This document shows, piece after piece, positions 51,166 to 61,994 of a DNA stretch of 64,000 bases (positions are counted from its first letter, which is position 1; every line of letters starts with the position of its first letter). The notes beneath the pieces are model-generated. The model was not told the DNA's origin. It worked only from the letters and a program-made list of their open reading frames with translations, and ran no database searches. The stretch is from the NCBI GenBank assembly GCA_965153355.1, contig OZ231127.1:50902001-50966000 (forward strand). The letters are read 5' to 3'. Both the position numbers and the translations under genes were made by a program. Source of the stretch: Flaccisagitta enflata (Eukaryota > Chaetognatha > Sagittoidea > Aphragmophora).

Positions 51166-51310
51166 ATGTTGCCTCGTGAAAAAACTAATCTCTTTGAATG
51201 CGAAATTTTGCATTTTTAAAAACATGGCCTGTTTAGACTGATGCCATGTTTTTTTTCAAAATGCAAAATTTTGCATTCAGAGACAGATTTGGTTTTTCAC
51301 GCAAGACATG
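51166..51310. repeat. 65-bp-arm hairpin (MITE-like)
   Basis: GAATGCGAAATTTTGCATTT...AACATGGC pairs with GCCATGTT...AATGCAAAATTTTGCATTC, and the outer TTGCCTCGTGAAAAA pairs with TTTTTCACGCAAG. Target duplication not resolved. Confidence 0.8.
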
Positions 51311-51817
51311 AAAAGAATCCATTTTCGTTAAAAATCCATCAGTATTGCATCCTTTTTCTCTTTGCCTAGGTATATTGAAAAGATAAATGCTCTTCTAAGC
51401 AAAATATTGATTATCTACCACAAATATCTTATCTTAATCAAAAACCTATGAATTTATAAGATAAAAGACCATTTTGACTTGTCAAATTGCGTGCTAGTTT
51501 GCTTTGTGACTTACATAGCTAGCTACCAAAAAGTCCAATTTTAGATAGATTTATAAGGAAATTTGGTTTAAGTAGATGTCACTTCTGATGTTTTTGTCAT
51601 GAATCCGAAACCGCATTCCTATCCCGAATACTACCAAGTCCTTAACCTTACACCTAACCCCAACGTAAATCTCATCCTTAACCCATTGCGGGCGTTTAGC
51701 CTAAAGCCTTCCCCCCCCTTGACTGTTTTACTTCAGTATTATTCAATTTTTGGTCAAGGTTAAGATTGGGATTCGAAACTCAGTGCTACACTTCAATTAT
51801 AGGCTATATGTCATAGC
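51311..51817. other. Gene-free stretch, nothing recognised
   Basis: AT-rich. A CTTAACCTTACACCTAACCC stretch at about 51640 is not a telomere repeat array. Confidence 0.5.
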
Positions 51818-53366
51818 TGTATAATCAGGCCCTAATTTAGTGGCTCAGTTGAACGTGCACGCCGGGCACGCTCCTCAAAATTTCAGCGTGCCCAACAGAG
51901 AATGAGCGTGCCCGACAGAAAATTAGCGTGCCCGGTTTTAAACCTCACTTTTTTTTTGCACACTTGACTATCATACAGTGATAGTAACATAAAGGTTCGG
52001 ACGGATTTGTAAATGCTATACATCACAAAAGTGTCTTGCCTTTTTAAGTTGGTGACCAAGCGAGAAAAAAATGTCGTAGGCAATTTTTTGCTCATACCGT
52101 GTTCAGATTTATTTTTCAGAATGTGCTAAAACATAGATTTTCTTAAGAAATACATTCAGATATCACTCAAATTGATATAATTTGATTCAAACATGTAGTT
52201 CCAGGCCTGCTAACGACCTTTTTTACAATCCGCCGTTTAAATTTTTCCACGTCTACTCTTTAATTTGACGTTTCACGTAGGTTCCAGGCCATGAATCTGT
52301 CATGCGAGTTACAGTGAAGTCATTCTAGTGGTTTTCATGGTGCTCAGCGGGTCAGGAATGTCAAAATTCTGCATAAATGAAAAGATCATATCAAAACCAC
52401 CTGCGAATGATTGGAAGATGCAAATTCGCACATTTTCCGTAACATGTGGATTTGTGGCGTCCATAAAGCAAATCATTCGGTGAAGTCATTAGCAAAACTT
52501 TTTGCCTCGATTAAGATACTTAAATAAATCAGAGAAAAAAAAACCTCGGGAAGACCGATGTAAAGACAACTAATGTGGAAATCTAGGCTCTCTCTCTCTG
52601 GGTGTCGATTGTCTGAGATGCTGTCACTTTCCAACTTACACCCCCCTACAGCCCAAACAGATAATCATAAAGACCTGAAATTGGGCATGGACACTCATCT
52701 TAGGCCAAATTGTGGGGCCAGCGAGGCTATTTTGGATAAGTTAACCCAAAGCCGCGTTGTGGGGCAGGGGCCGGGTACCCCAGGGGGGGGGGCAAAAATG
52801 TTTAAAGATTTTTTTTCATTTTTTCGACTTGGTTACTTAGTTCAGTGTCTTTACCACCGGAATAGAGCATTATTTTGGTATTTACTTGGTTTCTATGCAA
52901 TATTATGCTATATCAAATTTGATGAGTCAACCGGCAACCGGCTGCGCACGGGAGCATCGGAGATCGGAGACGGCTTTAATCGGTGCGGTTTGGGCCCGCT
53001 TTTTTTTTTTTTTTTCTTTTCCACCAAAACATTGTTAGTCATTTTTGAGAGAACTTGTTTGTCAGTAGTCACAGATACTAACATCCTTCAGAAATGATGA
53101 AAAATGAGAAGTTGTTGAGTTTTTCTCTGGTTGGGCGGGTCTTAGAGCAATTTGAGGGTGGGGAATCCAATGGTGAGGTCAAAAATGGTCTAAAATGAAT
53201 ATTTCAGATTGATACCCGGGTTAACATCCCTCAGAAATGATGAAAAATAAGAAGTTGTAGAGTTTTTCTCTGGTTGGGCAGGTACCTCAGTAATTTGAGG
53301 GTGGGGAATCTGATGGCAAGGTCAAAAATGGTCTAAGGTGAATATTTGAGAGTCATACCTGGGTAC

Positions 53367-54360
53367 ATGCAAGCCTTTTCACGTTACTAAGTCTTTTCAC
53401 GTTACTAAGTCCTTTCACGTTGCTAAGTCTTTTCACGTTGCTAAGTCTTTTCACGTTGCTCAGTCTTTTCACGTTGCTAAGTCTTTTCACGTTGCTAAGT
53501 CTTTTCACGTTGCTAAGCCTTTTCACGTTGCTAAGCCTTTTCACGTTGCTAAGTCTTTTCAGGTTGCTAAGTCTTTTCAGGTGTTGCTAAGTCTTTTCAC
53601 GTTGCTAAGTCTTTTCACGTTGCTAAGTCTTTTCACGTTGCTAAGTCTTTTCACGTTGCTAAGTCTTTTCACGTTGCTAAGTCTTTTCACGTTGCTAAGT
53701 CTTTTCACGTTGCTAAGTCTTTTCACGTTGCTAAGTCTTTTCACGTTGCTAAGTCTTTTCACGTTGCTAAGTCTTTTCACGTTGCAAAGTCTTTTCACGC
53801 TAAGTCTTTTCACGTTGCTAAGTCTTTTCACGTTGCTAAGTCTTTTCACGTTGCTAAGTCTTTTCACGTTGCTAAGTCTTTTCACGTTGCTAAGTCTTTT
53901 CACGTTGCTAAGTCTTTTCACGCTTGCTAAGTCTTTTCACGTTGCTAAGTCTTTTCACGTTGCTAAGTCTTTTCACGTTGCTAAGTCTTTTCACGTTGCT
54001 AAGTCTTTTCACGTTGCTAAGTCTTTTCACGTTGCTAAGTCTTTTCACGTTGCTAAGTCTTTTCACGTTGCTAAGTCTTTTCACGTTGCTAAGTCTTTTC
54101 ACGTTGCTAAGTCTTTTCACGTTGCTAAGTCTTTTCACGTTGCTAAGTCTTTTCACGTTGCTAAGTCTTTTCACGTTGCTAAGTCTTTTCACGTTGCTAA
54201 GTCTTTTCACGTTGCTAAGTCTTTTCACGTTGCTAAGTCTTTTCACGTTGCTAAGTCTTTTCACGTTGCTAAGTCTTTTCACGTTGCTAAGTCTTTTCAC
54301 GTTGCTAAGTCTTTTCACGTTGCTAAGTCTTTTCACGTTGCTAAGTCTTTTCACGTTGCT
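53367..54360. repeat. 18-bp satellite, about 55 copies
   Basis: Unit AAGTCTTTTCACGTTGCT, very homogeneous, with a few 17-, 14- or 20-bp units that shift phase (53580, 53797, 53921). Three more copies lie at 54919-54972 beyond a nested MITE. The 18-bp length gives in-frame 6-residue repeat ORFs on both strands (314-residue ORF and others); these are not proteins. Confidence 0.97.
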
Positions 54361-54361
54361 A

Positions 54362-54918
54362 CCCTGCCATCAATTGCAACTGCAACGAAAGAAACCTTTA
54401 TTGTATGTAAAGCATTCATGTTGAGGACTTCTGCTTTGTCTTATCTAAAAGCATATGAACTACGGTTTTTCCATGCAAAATTTCAAAGCTCTGGCTCAAA
54501 TGGTTTGGCCTCAACACCTTTTTGAGTACAAAAATTGGTAGATAAGTATGATCAAATTTTGAAAAGTACAATATTTCAATATAGACCCAAATTTCTCTCA
54601 TTGTTGAAAAAATTTGAAAAATGCTAAAAATTCATGTATTCACAAGTATTCTTAACAAATCTAGTTAATTTTACTTTAGTTTCATGAAATAAGATCAATT
54701 TTTACATGAAAAATCGCTTAGTAATGATGTCTTTAAAGAAAATCTTGTCAAACTTAAAAATCATCTAAAATCCAAACCGCTTGAGCCAGTGCTTTGAAAT
54801 TTTGCATGAAAAAACCGTACTTTATATGCTTTCAGATGATACAAAGCAGAATTTGGCAACATGAATATTTTAGGCACAATAAAGGTTTCTTTCGTTGCAG
54901 TTGTATTTGATGACAGGG
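54362..54918. mobile_element. TA-flanked MITE nested in the 18-bp satellite
   Basis: TIRs CCCTGCCATCAATTGCAACT and CCCTGTCATCAAATACAACT (reverse strand), both followed by GCAACGAAAGAAACC, extend to about 150-bp arms. Flanked by TA at 54360-54361 and 54919-54920. Deleting it restores a perfect satellite unit (..TTGC TA AGTC..). 557 bp, no ORF. Confidence 0.92.
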
Positions 54919-55793
54919 TAAGTCTTTTCACGTTGCTAAGTCTTTTCACGTTGCTAAGTCTTTTCATGTTACTACAATTTTTGGACATTTTTGCCCCCCC
55001 CCCCGGAGTACCCTGCCCCTGCCCCATAACGTGGCTTTGGGTTAACTTATCCAAAATAGCCTCAATGGCCCCACGATTTGGCCTAAGATGAGTGTCCATA
55101 CCAAATTTCAGGTCTCTATGATGATCTGTTTGGGCTGTAGGGGGGTGTAAGTTGTGAAGTGACACATAGCATTTACAAATCCGTCCGAACTTGTACATAG
55201 TAAAAGCGATTCCACCACGAAATTGTCAAAACACAGAATTGGTCAAATATTGATAAATTTGTTTTATCAACTCACTTTAAAAATTTTGATTTTTTCTTCA
55301 AATGTGTATATGAACAAATGAATCAATTTATGAATGAAAAAATCTGAGATCAATTCATTTGATTGAATTCTTTTTTCAGAAAAAATTTGTAAATAAAATT
55401 CTAAGCTTCAATTCTATTTTCAAAAATTGAATAAAGAATAAGTGAATGAGTGTATGAATGAATTGATGTATGAATGATGAGTAAATGAAAGTGCGTATTG
55501 ACAAACCAAAGAGTTAAGCAAATGAGTTAATGATAGTTCTTTAAGCAATCAAATAAAAAAAAGTAAATCTTTAAGAAATTTAGAAAGCCTGGTGTGATGA
55601 GAGTGCCAGCCGGGCACGCCATCAGCAAAAACAGCGTGACTGACTGTGAATCGGCGTGACGCGGTCACACTCCAAATTAGGGCCCGTATATAATATAACA
55701 TTTAATTCACACAAGAAATAGTGTAGTGACACAGCAACGGAAAAAAAAATGATAAACACGTGACATAAATCAAAGCAACTTAGAGTAAAAACA

Positions 55794-55796
<3 letters not shown>

Positions 55797-55880
<84 letters not shown>
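55797..55880. repeat. (GA)n microsatellite
   Basis: Pure run of about 84 bp. Confidence 0.97.
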
Positions 55881-55882
<2 letters not shown>

Positions 55883-56068
55883 ATGGATCAGATTCAATTG
55901 GTGAACAAGAGTGCCATGTTCAGATGCTTGAAGTCTACGAAGGAATCCATTTTGTCTACTCTCAACCAGTTCTTCCCACGTTTTGCGTTTGAGAGAATTC
56001 TGCAAGTTTCGAACACTTTCAAAGATGCGATAGCCAAAAATTCTCTTATAATATAGCTCTTCTATCAT
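55880..56068 (-). other. Possible small minus-strand coding exon, unidentified
   Basis: A 62-codon frame with a charged, non-repetitive composition (RIFGYRIFESVRNLQNSLKR, WEELVESRQNGFLRRLQ) ends at TAA 55880-55882, just before the GA run. It could be a last exon or an old transposon fragment. I recognise no family and no paired exon. Confidence 0.3.
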
Positions 56069-56129
56069 TTTACCAATGAAAAAAATGAATAGTTGAAATA
56101 TTAAGTGGATCCCGCAGGTAGGTTAAACC

Positions 56130-56262
56130 AGGCCGGATACACGGCAGGACAGTTACAGACAGTTGGGCAGGGGCTGTAATGCAAAAAAAGTTCGCAATTT
56201 AAAAATTTGATGGAGAAACGACAGACGGAACTATCGACAGACACGGCAAGCAGGGTGGCAGA
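56130..56262 (+). mobile_element. F1 repeat, diverged partial copy
   Basis: CCAGGCCGGATACACGGCAG, TTGGGCAGGGGCTGTAATGC, GACAGACGGAACTATCGACA. Hairpin end missing. Confidence 0.7.
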
Positions 56263-56690
56263 AAATTCTATAGGTCCGAGGCACGCCTTTTTTCCAATGC
56301 TATAAGTCCGACTTTTGAAGTTTCTCTCAAATGGTCAATTACCACCATTTTTTTTTTTCATTCTTACCAGTAGAGAAGCAATACAAAGATAATAAGGGGT
56401 TTAACGGCGTTAAGTAGGTGGCGTTTAGTAGGTGACGTTGAGTAGATAAAACAAAACTATAACATAAAAAATCAACAACAACAAAAAAAGTTAGACTCAT
56501 ATAGATACAATTAGATACATTGAGCCCTGTGATTTGAATAAATTGATTCGAATTTCAAGTCATTTCATTCAATACAATTTCATTCAATAAATTGGTGTCG
56601 ACTCGAGAAAAAAAGGAGAGCCCTGTCCTTTCCATAAAATTGAATTCAAAAGCAAAAATCAGATGATTTGATCTTAGAAACAAGAGACAA
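56263..56690. other. Gene-free stretch, nothing recognised
   Basis: AT-rich. TATAAGTCCGACTTTTGA here and TATAAGTCCGACTCTTGA at about 56800 are a short inverted or direct pair around the next microsatellite. Confidence 0.45.
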
Positions 56691-56691
56691 G

Positions 56692-56772
<81 letters not shown>
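56691..56772. repeat. (CTTT)n microsatellite
   Basis: About 20 units. Confidence 0.97.
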
Positions 56773-56773
<1 letters not shown>

Positions 56774-57439
56774 GTTCCTTTTTTCCTCCCTCAAATCTAT
56801 AAGTCCGACTCTTGATCTATAGGCCCGAGGAACGACGTTCCCGGCGTTCCCCTATTTCTGCCATCCTGACGGCAAGGTGGAGTCACTTGTCCATGACTAA
56901 AAGTAAATGGGTCCCTCAAGTAGGTGTGTTTATCCTGTTAGGGTGATAAAGGGCCGGGCATATGAATTTTCTTCAGCTCGGGTGATCTAGCTCTGTGGAC
57001 TGCAGATAGCGTATTTCAACGATGGATGGATGGACGAAGCCTCAAGAGTTTTGAGTCCATGACTAGATAGTTTGTACGATAATCTAGAATTTAGATTAAG
57101 TGCTCAATTTTATTCCCTTCATTATCTACATAATTTTAAAGCAAAACTCAACAGCCTGGACTAAAATAGTTTTCGCATGGATTCTTTTCGTCTTTTAACT
57201 TGAAAATTTCACCTCTGGTCTCTGTCGTTTTAGTCCCACAACCTTCCCTTTTCATCGTGTTTTTCTAAAGCCTGCTGCCCTTTATGCTTTTTATTTCTCT
57301 TTTTTCTCTCTTTATTTGGCAGTGCTTATCGGGACTTTGAGCGAGCAAAAATGTGGCAAGAGAAGAACGGGAAAGGGAGAGAAGAATGGGAAAGGGGAAA
57401 AATAATGGAAGGGAGGGAAAACGAGAGGAATTATTTTGA
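56773..57439. other. Gene-free stretch, nothing recognised
   Basis: No exon or known repeat apart from a short GATGGATGGATGGACGAAGC motif. Confidence 0.5.
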
Positions 57440-57600
57440 ACAAGGTTGGACACAAGGCTACCCAAGTCGCGTGCGGGTAGGCAGGACTAGTGATAAAAAG
57501 TTGATTAACATATGGGCAGGGGCTGTGATAAGCCAATCACACACCAATGTCGAAAAGGCCAAAATGTTATAAGACCAACGGACCAACCAAGCAAAATTGG
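57440..57600 (+). mobile_element. F1 repeat, 5' part
   Basis: AACAAGGTTGGACACAAGGC, AAGTCGCGTGCGGGTAGGCA, ATGGGCAGGGGCTGTGA, GACCAACGGACCAACC. Hairpin end absent. Confidence 0.75.
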
Positions 57601-57689
57601 GAAGTCTTTTTCTTTTAAAATGTGTGTGTACAGTTAACTACAATAACCAAAGTTTTTAGTAGGCCATATCTCGGGCTAGTTGTCCCAGT

Positions 57690-57955
57690 CTCGAGGCCCA
57701 AATCCTTCAAGGCTGGGAATTCAGCCTTGAAGCTGGGGGATTGGGCCTCAAGGTTAGGATTTGAGCCTCGAGACAGGAATTTAGGCCTCAAGACTGGAAT
57801 TTAGGCCTTGAGACTAAGATTTGTGCCTTGAGGTTGGGATTTGGGTCTAAAGACTGGGATTTTGGCCGGGGGGGGGGGTATAAAGGAGGAGGAGGAGAAA
57901 TTTCTGTTTATGTGAAAGCATAGGTCATCGACCCCTTTGGGTCCACTGCTCAAAA
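57690..57955 (+). mobile_element. FB-B copy 3, right half
   Basis: About eight AGGCCTCAAGACTGGAATTT-type units, G-run, GGAGGAGGAGGAGAAA, then AAAGCATAGGTCATCGACCC, CTTTGGGTCCACTGCTC (degraded arm). Confidence 0.8.
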
Positions 57956-58131
57956 AATCAGATATGGCATTTTGAAAATGAGTAAACCTGTACTTGGGTG
58001 TAGTTCTTTATCTATTTCTAAATGTAATAATTTGTTGTTTATTGTAAGCTAAGCCCTTTTCTTGTAAGTGTTAAGAATAGGGCCAAATTTTCTTTATTAG
58101 AGAATTTCACTAGAGATGCCTTAAACAAATT
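57956..58131. other. No feature seen
   Basis: AT-rich spacer. Confidence 0.5.
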
Positions 58132-58385
58132 AACAAGGCTGGATACATGGCTACAAAAGTCGCGTGTTGGTGGGCTGGGGCAGTGATGAAAAAGGCTAAC
58201 CATGCATTTGGGCAGGTGCAGTAATGCAATAATTGCCTATAAACAACGAAAAAGTAAAAAAAGTAAAGTTTGATGAACCGACTGACAGACCAACAGACTG
58301 ACGGACGGACCAACCGATGGACCCACCTACCTACAGACTAATGGACAAAGCGGGTTGTAGAGTTGCGTGCACGCAAATATAAAAA
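58132..58385 (+). mobile_element. F1 repeat, full copy
   Basis: AACAAGGCTGGATACATGGC, AAAAGTCGCGTGTTGGTGGG, ATTTGGGCAGGTGCAGTAA, GACGGACGGACCAACCGATG, CAAAGCGGGTTGTAGAGTTG, degraded hairpin. Confidence 0.88.
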
Positions 58386-58390
58386 TCTTA

Positions 58391-58612
58391 TTTTTAGTCG
58401 TGTGCTATGCAACTCTTCCCCCCGCTTTGTCGGTCCGTCCGTTGGTCCGTCCATCCGTCCGTCCATCCATCCGTCCATCCGTCCGTCACTTTACTTTTTT
58501 GGGGATTTTGTGGTCTTTGGCCTCACTGCTCCTGCCCAAGTGATCAAGTGACCTCAAATATAGCCCCTGCCCACCTGCACGCGACTGGGGTAGCCGTGTA
58601 TCCGGCCTTGTT
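58391..58612 (-). mobile_element. F1 repeat, full copy, inverted to its neighbour
   Basis: TTTTTAGTCGTGTGCTATGC hairpin, CGCTTTGTCGGTCCGTCC tract, GGCCTCACTGCTCCTGCCC, CCCTGCCCACCTGCACGCGA, GTAGCCGTGTATCCGGCCTT. It forms a tail-to-tail pair with 58132-58385, only 5 bp apart. Confidence 0.9.
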
Positions 58613-59990
58613 TAGTTTTTTGTCCCCGACGAACAGTTTTCGTCGGTGACTATGTGATGGACCTGATCGTGTAGTCTGTTGTCGTCGTCGTTCGTTTAAA
58701 ACCTTCTCATATCTTTTGAACCAGACCTCAGAAGTTCATGAAACTTTACCAGTGGTATTTTTATGTCAATGGGAGCTTGTGTACCAATTTTCAGAAAAAT
58801 TCATTAACTTTTACTACCCTTTGCCTATTATTTTTGTAGTAATATTTAGCTGGGACTTAGGTGGTTTACATAGGTAGAGGGTAGTAAAGGTTAATGAATT
58901 TTTTTTTAATTTGGTATACAAGTAGAGGGTAGTAAATAAACATCCCCTGCAAAATTCGAATTAAATCTGAGGTCTGGTTTATGAGATATTAGCTTATTTA
59001 TGTAGTAGTATGTTGCTAGGACTTAGGCAATTTACATAGGCAAAGGGTGGTAAAGGTATGTGAATTTTTTCCTTATTTGGTACACAAGTAGAGGGTAGTA
59101 AATAAATAACCCCTGCAAAATTCGAATTAAATCTGAGGTCTGGTTTATGAGATATTAGCTTATTTATGTAGTATTATGTTACTATGACTTAGGCAGTTTA
59201 CATAGGCAAAGGGTAGCAAAGTTATGTGAATTCTTTTTTAATTTGGTATACAAGTAAAGGATATTAATTGAACTGCCCCTGCAAAATTCGAATTAAATCT
59301 GAAGTCTGATTTATAAGATATTAGCTTATTAATGTAGTAATATGTTACTAGGACTTAGGCGATTTATATAGAGGATTGGAGTTGATGAATTCTTTTACTT
59401 GCTCATTTATTACATTCTGATTTTTCTTTAGGTTTGCCATTATGGATTTCAAGATTCATCTTCAACCACTGTCATCATCTTCAACTACTGTCATCATCTT
59501 CAACTACTGTCATCATCTTCAACTACTGTCATCATCTTCAACTACTGTCATCATCTTCAACTAATGTCATCATCTTCAACTAATGTCATCATCTTCAGCT
59601 ACTGTCATCATCTTCAACTACTGTCATCATCCTCAACTACTGTCATCATCTTCAACTACTGTCATCATCTTCAACTACTGTCATCATCTTCGACTACTGT
59701 CATCATCTTCAACTACTGTCATCATCTTCAACTACTGTCATCATCTTTAACTACTGTTATCATCTTCAACTACTGTCATCATCTTCAACTACTGTCATCA
59801 TCTTCAACTACTGTCATCATCCTCAACTACTGTCATCATCTTTGACTACTAAATTTTTTTGAAAATTTTTTTTGAAAATTTTGTTGAAAATTTTTTTGAA
59901 AATTTTTTTGAAAATTTTTTTGAAAATTTTTTTTGAAAAATTTTTTTGAAAAATTCTTTTCCATATTCAAGCTGACGGTTAGAGCCTCAG
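58613..59990 (+). repeat. Permutable repeat P, second locus
   Basis: Hairpin CGACGAACAGTTTTCGTCG, then ATGAAACTTTACCAGTGGTA and four about 150-200-bp blocks (GTAGTAATATTTAGCTGGGA, GGGTAGTAAAGGTTA, CCCCTGCAAAATTCGAATTA). AGGTTTGCCATTATGGATTT follows (59432), then the 19-bp array and GAAAATTTTTTT blocks. Same part order as 22105-30860 if that is read as a cycle. Confidence 0.82.
59465..59850. repeat. 19-bp tandem array, about 20 copies
   Basis: Unit AACTACTGTCATCATCTTC with few substitutions (TAATG, CCTC, TTTA). Read in all three frames it gives a 19-residue repeat ORF, an artefact. Confidence 0.96.
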
Positions 59991-60433
59991 AGGGGTCAAA
60001 TTTCAAAGTGTGTTTCATGCGGATTTCTCTTTGTTACCGCCTTACATGATGTCTCAGGGGTTGGAAAACAAGCTTTGCTAATCTTAGCAGACCCTCAGTT
60101 TTCAATCAGCGCTAATCAAACTCAGAAGTATACAAATTAGGAAAAAAAAATTTTTACCTTTTAAAACCTTGTTTGTGTCCTGCATACTTGGTTGAAACCT
60201 TGTAATAGATAAACAAGAGTGATCTCTCATAGGTGGAAGTTGAAAATTTAGGCATACTACTAAACTAAGCAAATAAGGTAATTATACTGGGTATACCAAA
60301 TTAGTTAACTGGAAATGGAACTGGCCCCTCTCTCCCAGGAGCCAAAATATCAGTCATTTCACTATACCGATAGTGCATTCAGTGCACATGAAAGTAGGTT
60401 TTCAAATGTAAGTACTGTCTAACTCACAGCATG
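59991..60433. other. Gene-free stretch, nothing recognised
   Basis: No exon or known repeat. Confidence 0.5.
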
Positions 60434-60632
60434 TTTTCCGTTGCGTGCTACGCAACTCTACACCCCGCTATGTCAGTCCGTTGGTCCATCGGTTGGTCGG
60501 TCCCTTTTTACTTTTTCAGCGTTTTTTAGCTTTTTGAGCATACGGCTGCTGCCCAGAGGCCCTAATGACCTTCCCCAGCACTGCTCCTGCCCACCCGCAC
60601 GCGACTAGGGTAGCCGTGTATCCGGCCTTGTT
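60434..60632 (-). mobile_element. F1 repeat, full copy
   Basis: TTGCGTGCTACGCAACTCTA hairpin, CCGCTATGTCAGTCCGTTGG, CACTGCTCCTGCCCACCCGC, ACGCGACTAGGGTAGCCGTG, TATCCGGCCTTGTT. Confidence 0.9.
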
Positions 60633-60762
60633 GCAACCAGAGAACAAGTTTTTTAATGAGAGCACAGGCCTGTTTATTATTGAGTTCCCCCCCCTGTGGG
60701 GTGGGGGGAATCACAGGGTCTGGAGATGGGGAAGGAAATCGAAGGAGGAAAAATACGAAAAC

Positions 60763-61166
60763 AGGTCGCCCAAGGGCAATATGTGGTCAGCGATACCCGT
60801 TGCCCTGCTTTGCTTGATTGTGAATTGGAGTGAGGGGAGCAGGGCAGCGGCCCCGAAGGGGACAAAGTCCTGTAGAACACAGGGGGACTTTTGTTCATCC
60901 GTCCGTCCATCTCCCCCAGGCCCTCTCAGGACTGAAATCTGCCCTATCAGGCCTGAAATCTGCCCTCTCAAGCTTTGAATCTGCATGAGAGGGCAGATTT
61001 AAGACCTGTGAGGACAGATTGCAGGCCTGATAAGGCAGATTTCAGGCCTGACAGGGCAAATTTCAAGCCTGAGACTCTGGGGGGGACGGATGGACGAACG
61101 GACAAACGAAAGTCCCCAGGGCTGTGTTCTACAGGACGTCGTCCCCTTAGGGGCCGCTACCCAAAA
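60763..61166 (+). mobile_element. FB-C foldback element, copy 3 (complete)
   Basis: Head AGGTCGCCCAAGGGCAATAT, GGTCAGCGATACCCGTTGCC. Left arm GGGCAGCGGCCCCGAAGGGG...CCTGTAGAACACAGGGGGAC. Short cargo of inverted CTGAAATCTGCCCTATCAGG units (orientation switch at about 60985), GGGGGGACGGATGGACG tract. Right arm CTGTGTTCTACAGGACGTCG...GGGGCCGCTACCC. Confidence 0.92.
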
Positions 61167-61457
61167 GAGAAATTTGGGGAAAATATAACTTTTGACAGTA
61201 CCAAATCATAAAACACAATTAGTAAAACACAAATTAACACTATTTAAACATTGTTTTATTGCTATGTGGGGAAGAAAATCATAGTTACAAAAACACGATG
61301 TGACGCGTCGTGGGGAAGAAAATTAAAGGCAAGGGGGGAAAAAAATCAAAAGTGACTCAATAGTGTACACCCCTGTGGGAGAATGAAATGAAAAACTAAA
61401 TTTTAGGGAATGCAAAACTCAAATATTTGAGCATAGTTTTCATTCAAATAAATGCCA
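61167..61457. other. No feature seen
   Basis: AT-rich with GTGGGGAAGAAAAT twice (61266, 61310). Confidence 0.5.
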
Positions 61458-61994
61458 TTTTCAGTCATGGACACGCGACTACACCTTGCCGTGTCTTTCA
61501 ATTTGCCGGTTCATCGGTAACGTTTTTAATTTGAAGCAGTTTCTGCATAACTGCCCCTGCCCAACCGTCCAGCTGTGTATCTGGCCTTGTTAAACAAGGC
61601 TGGATACACGGCTACCCCAGTTGCATGCGGGTGGGCAGGGGCGATATTTGGGGTCGCCAGACCATTGGGGCAGGAGCAGGAGGGTCAAAGAATAACAAGG
61701 CCGGATACACGGCTACCCCAGTCGCGTGTGGGTGGGCAGGGGCCATAATTGAGGTCACTCCATCATTTGGGCAGGAGCAGTGAGGCCAAAAACCGCAAAA
61801 ACCCAAAAAAGTAAAGTGTGACAGACCGACGGACCGACGGACGGACGGATGGACAGACCGACGGACGGACCGACAAAGCGGGTTGTAGAGTCGCGTAGCA
61901 CGCGACTAAAAATCATAAAAAAGTAAAATGTGACAGACCAACCAACCGATGGACAAAGTGGGGTGTAGAGTCGCGTAGCACGCGACTAGAAAAA
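61458..61994. mobile_element. Cluster of four F1 copies
   Basis: 61458-61592 (minus, shortened), 61593-61692 (plus, 5' half), 61693-61913 (plus, full, hairpin AGTCGCGTAGCACGCGACT) and 61914-61994 (3' third plus the same hairpin). The second and third share a head-to-tail junction; the fourth repeats the 3' end, suggesting local tandem duplication. Confidence 0.9.

Larger units (their letters stand above)
51826..55686. mobile_element. 3.9-kb hAT-like palindromic element with satellite core
   Basis: Ends CAGGCCCTAATTT and its complement AAATTAGGGCCCG, flanked by TGTATAAT (51818-51825) and TATATAAT (55687-55694), an 8-bp duplication with one difference. A CAGG start and 8-bp duplication fit the hAT superfamily. 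Sub-terminal arms match in inverted order: CACGCCGGGCACGC, TTCGGACGGATTTGTAAATG, and about 150 bp containing TAACCCAAAGCC and CCCCCCTACAGCCCAAACAG. A G-run and the 18-bp array form the core. The left arm has about 600 extra bp (52018-52617) absent from the right. No transposase ORF; mirror peptides in the arms are artefacts. Confidence 0.85.

Noticed and set aside
51630-51700. Telomere-like CCTAACCC sequence
   Set aside because: Only a few irregular CCTTAACC/CCTAACCC motifs, no tandem array.
53581-54525. 314-residue KSFHVA/LSLFTL repeat ORF and minus-strand NVKRLS repeat ORFs
   Set aside because: They are in-frame translations of the 18-bp satellite, interrupted only by unit-length changes.
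52573-55198. Shared peptide NLHPPTAQTD..GMDTHLRPN in both arms of the hAT-like element
   Set aside because: It is a translation of the sub-terminal inverted repeats; no transposase motif, and the frames do not extend.
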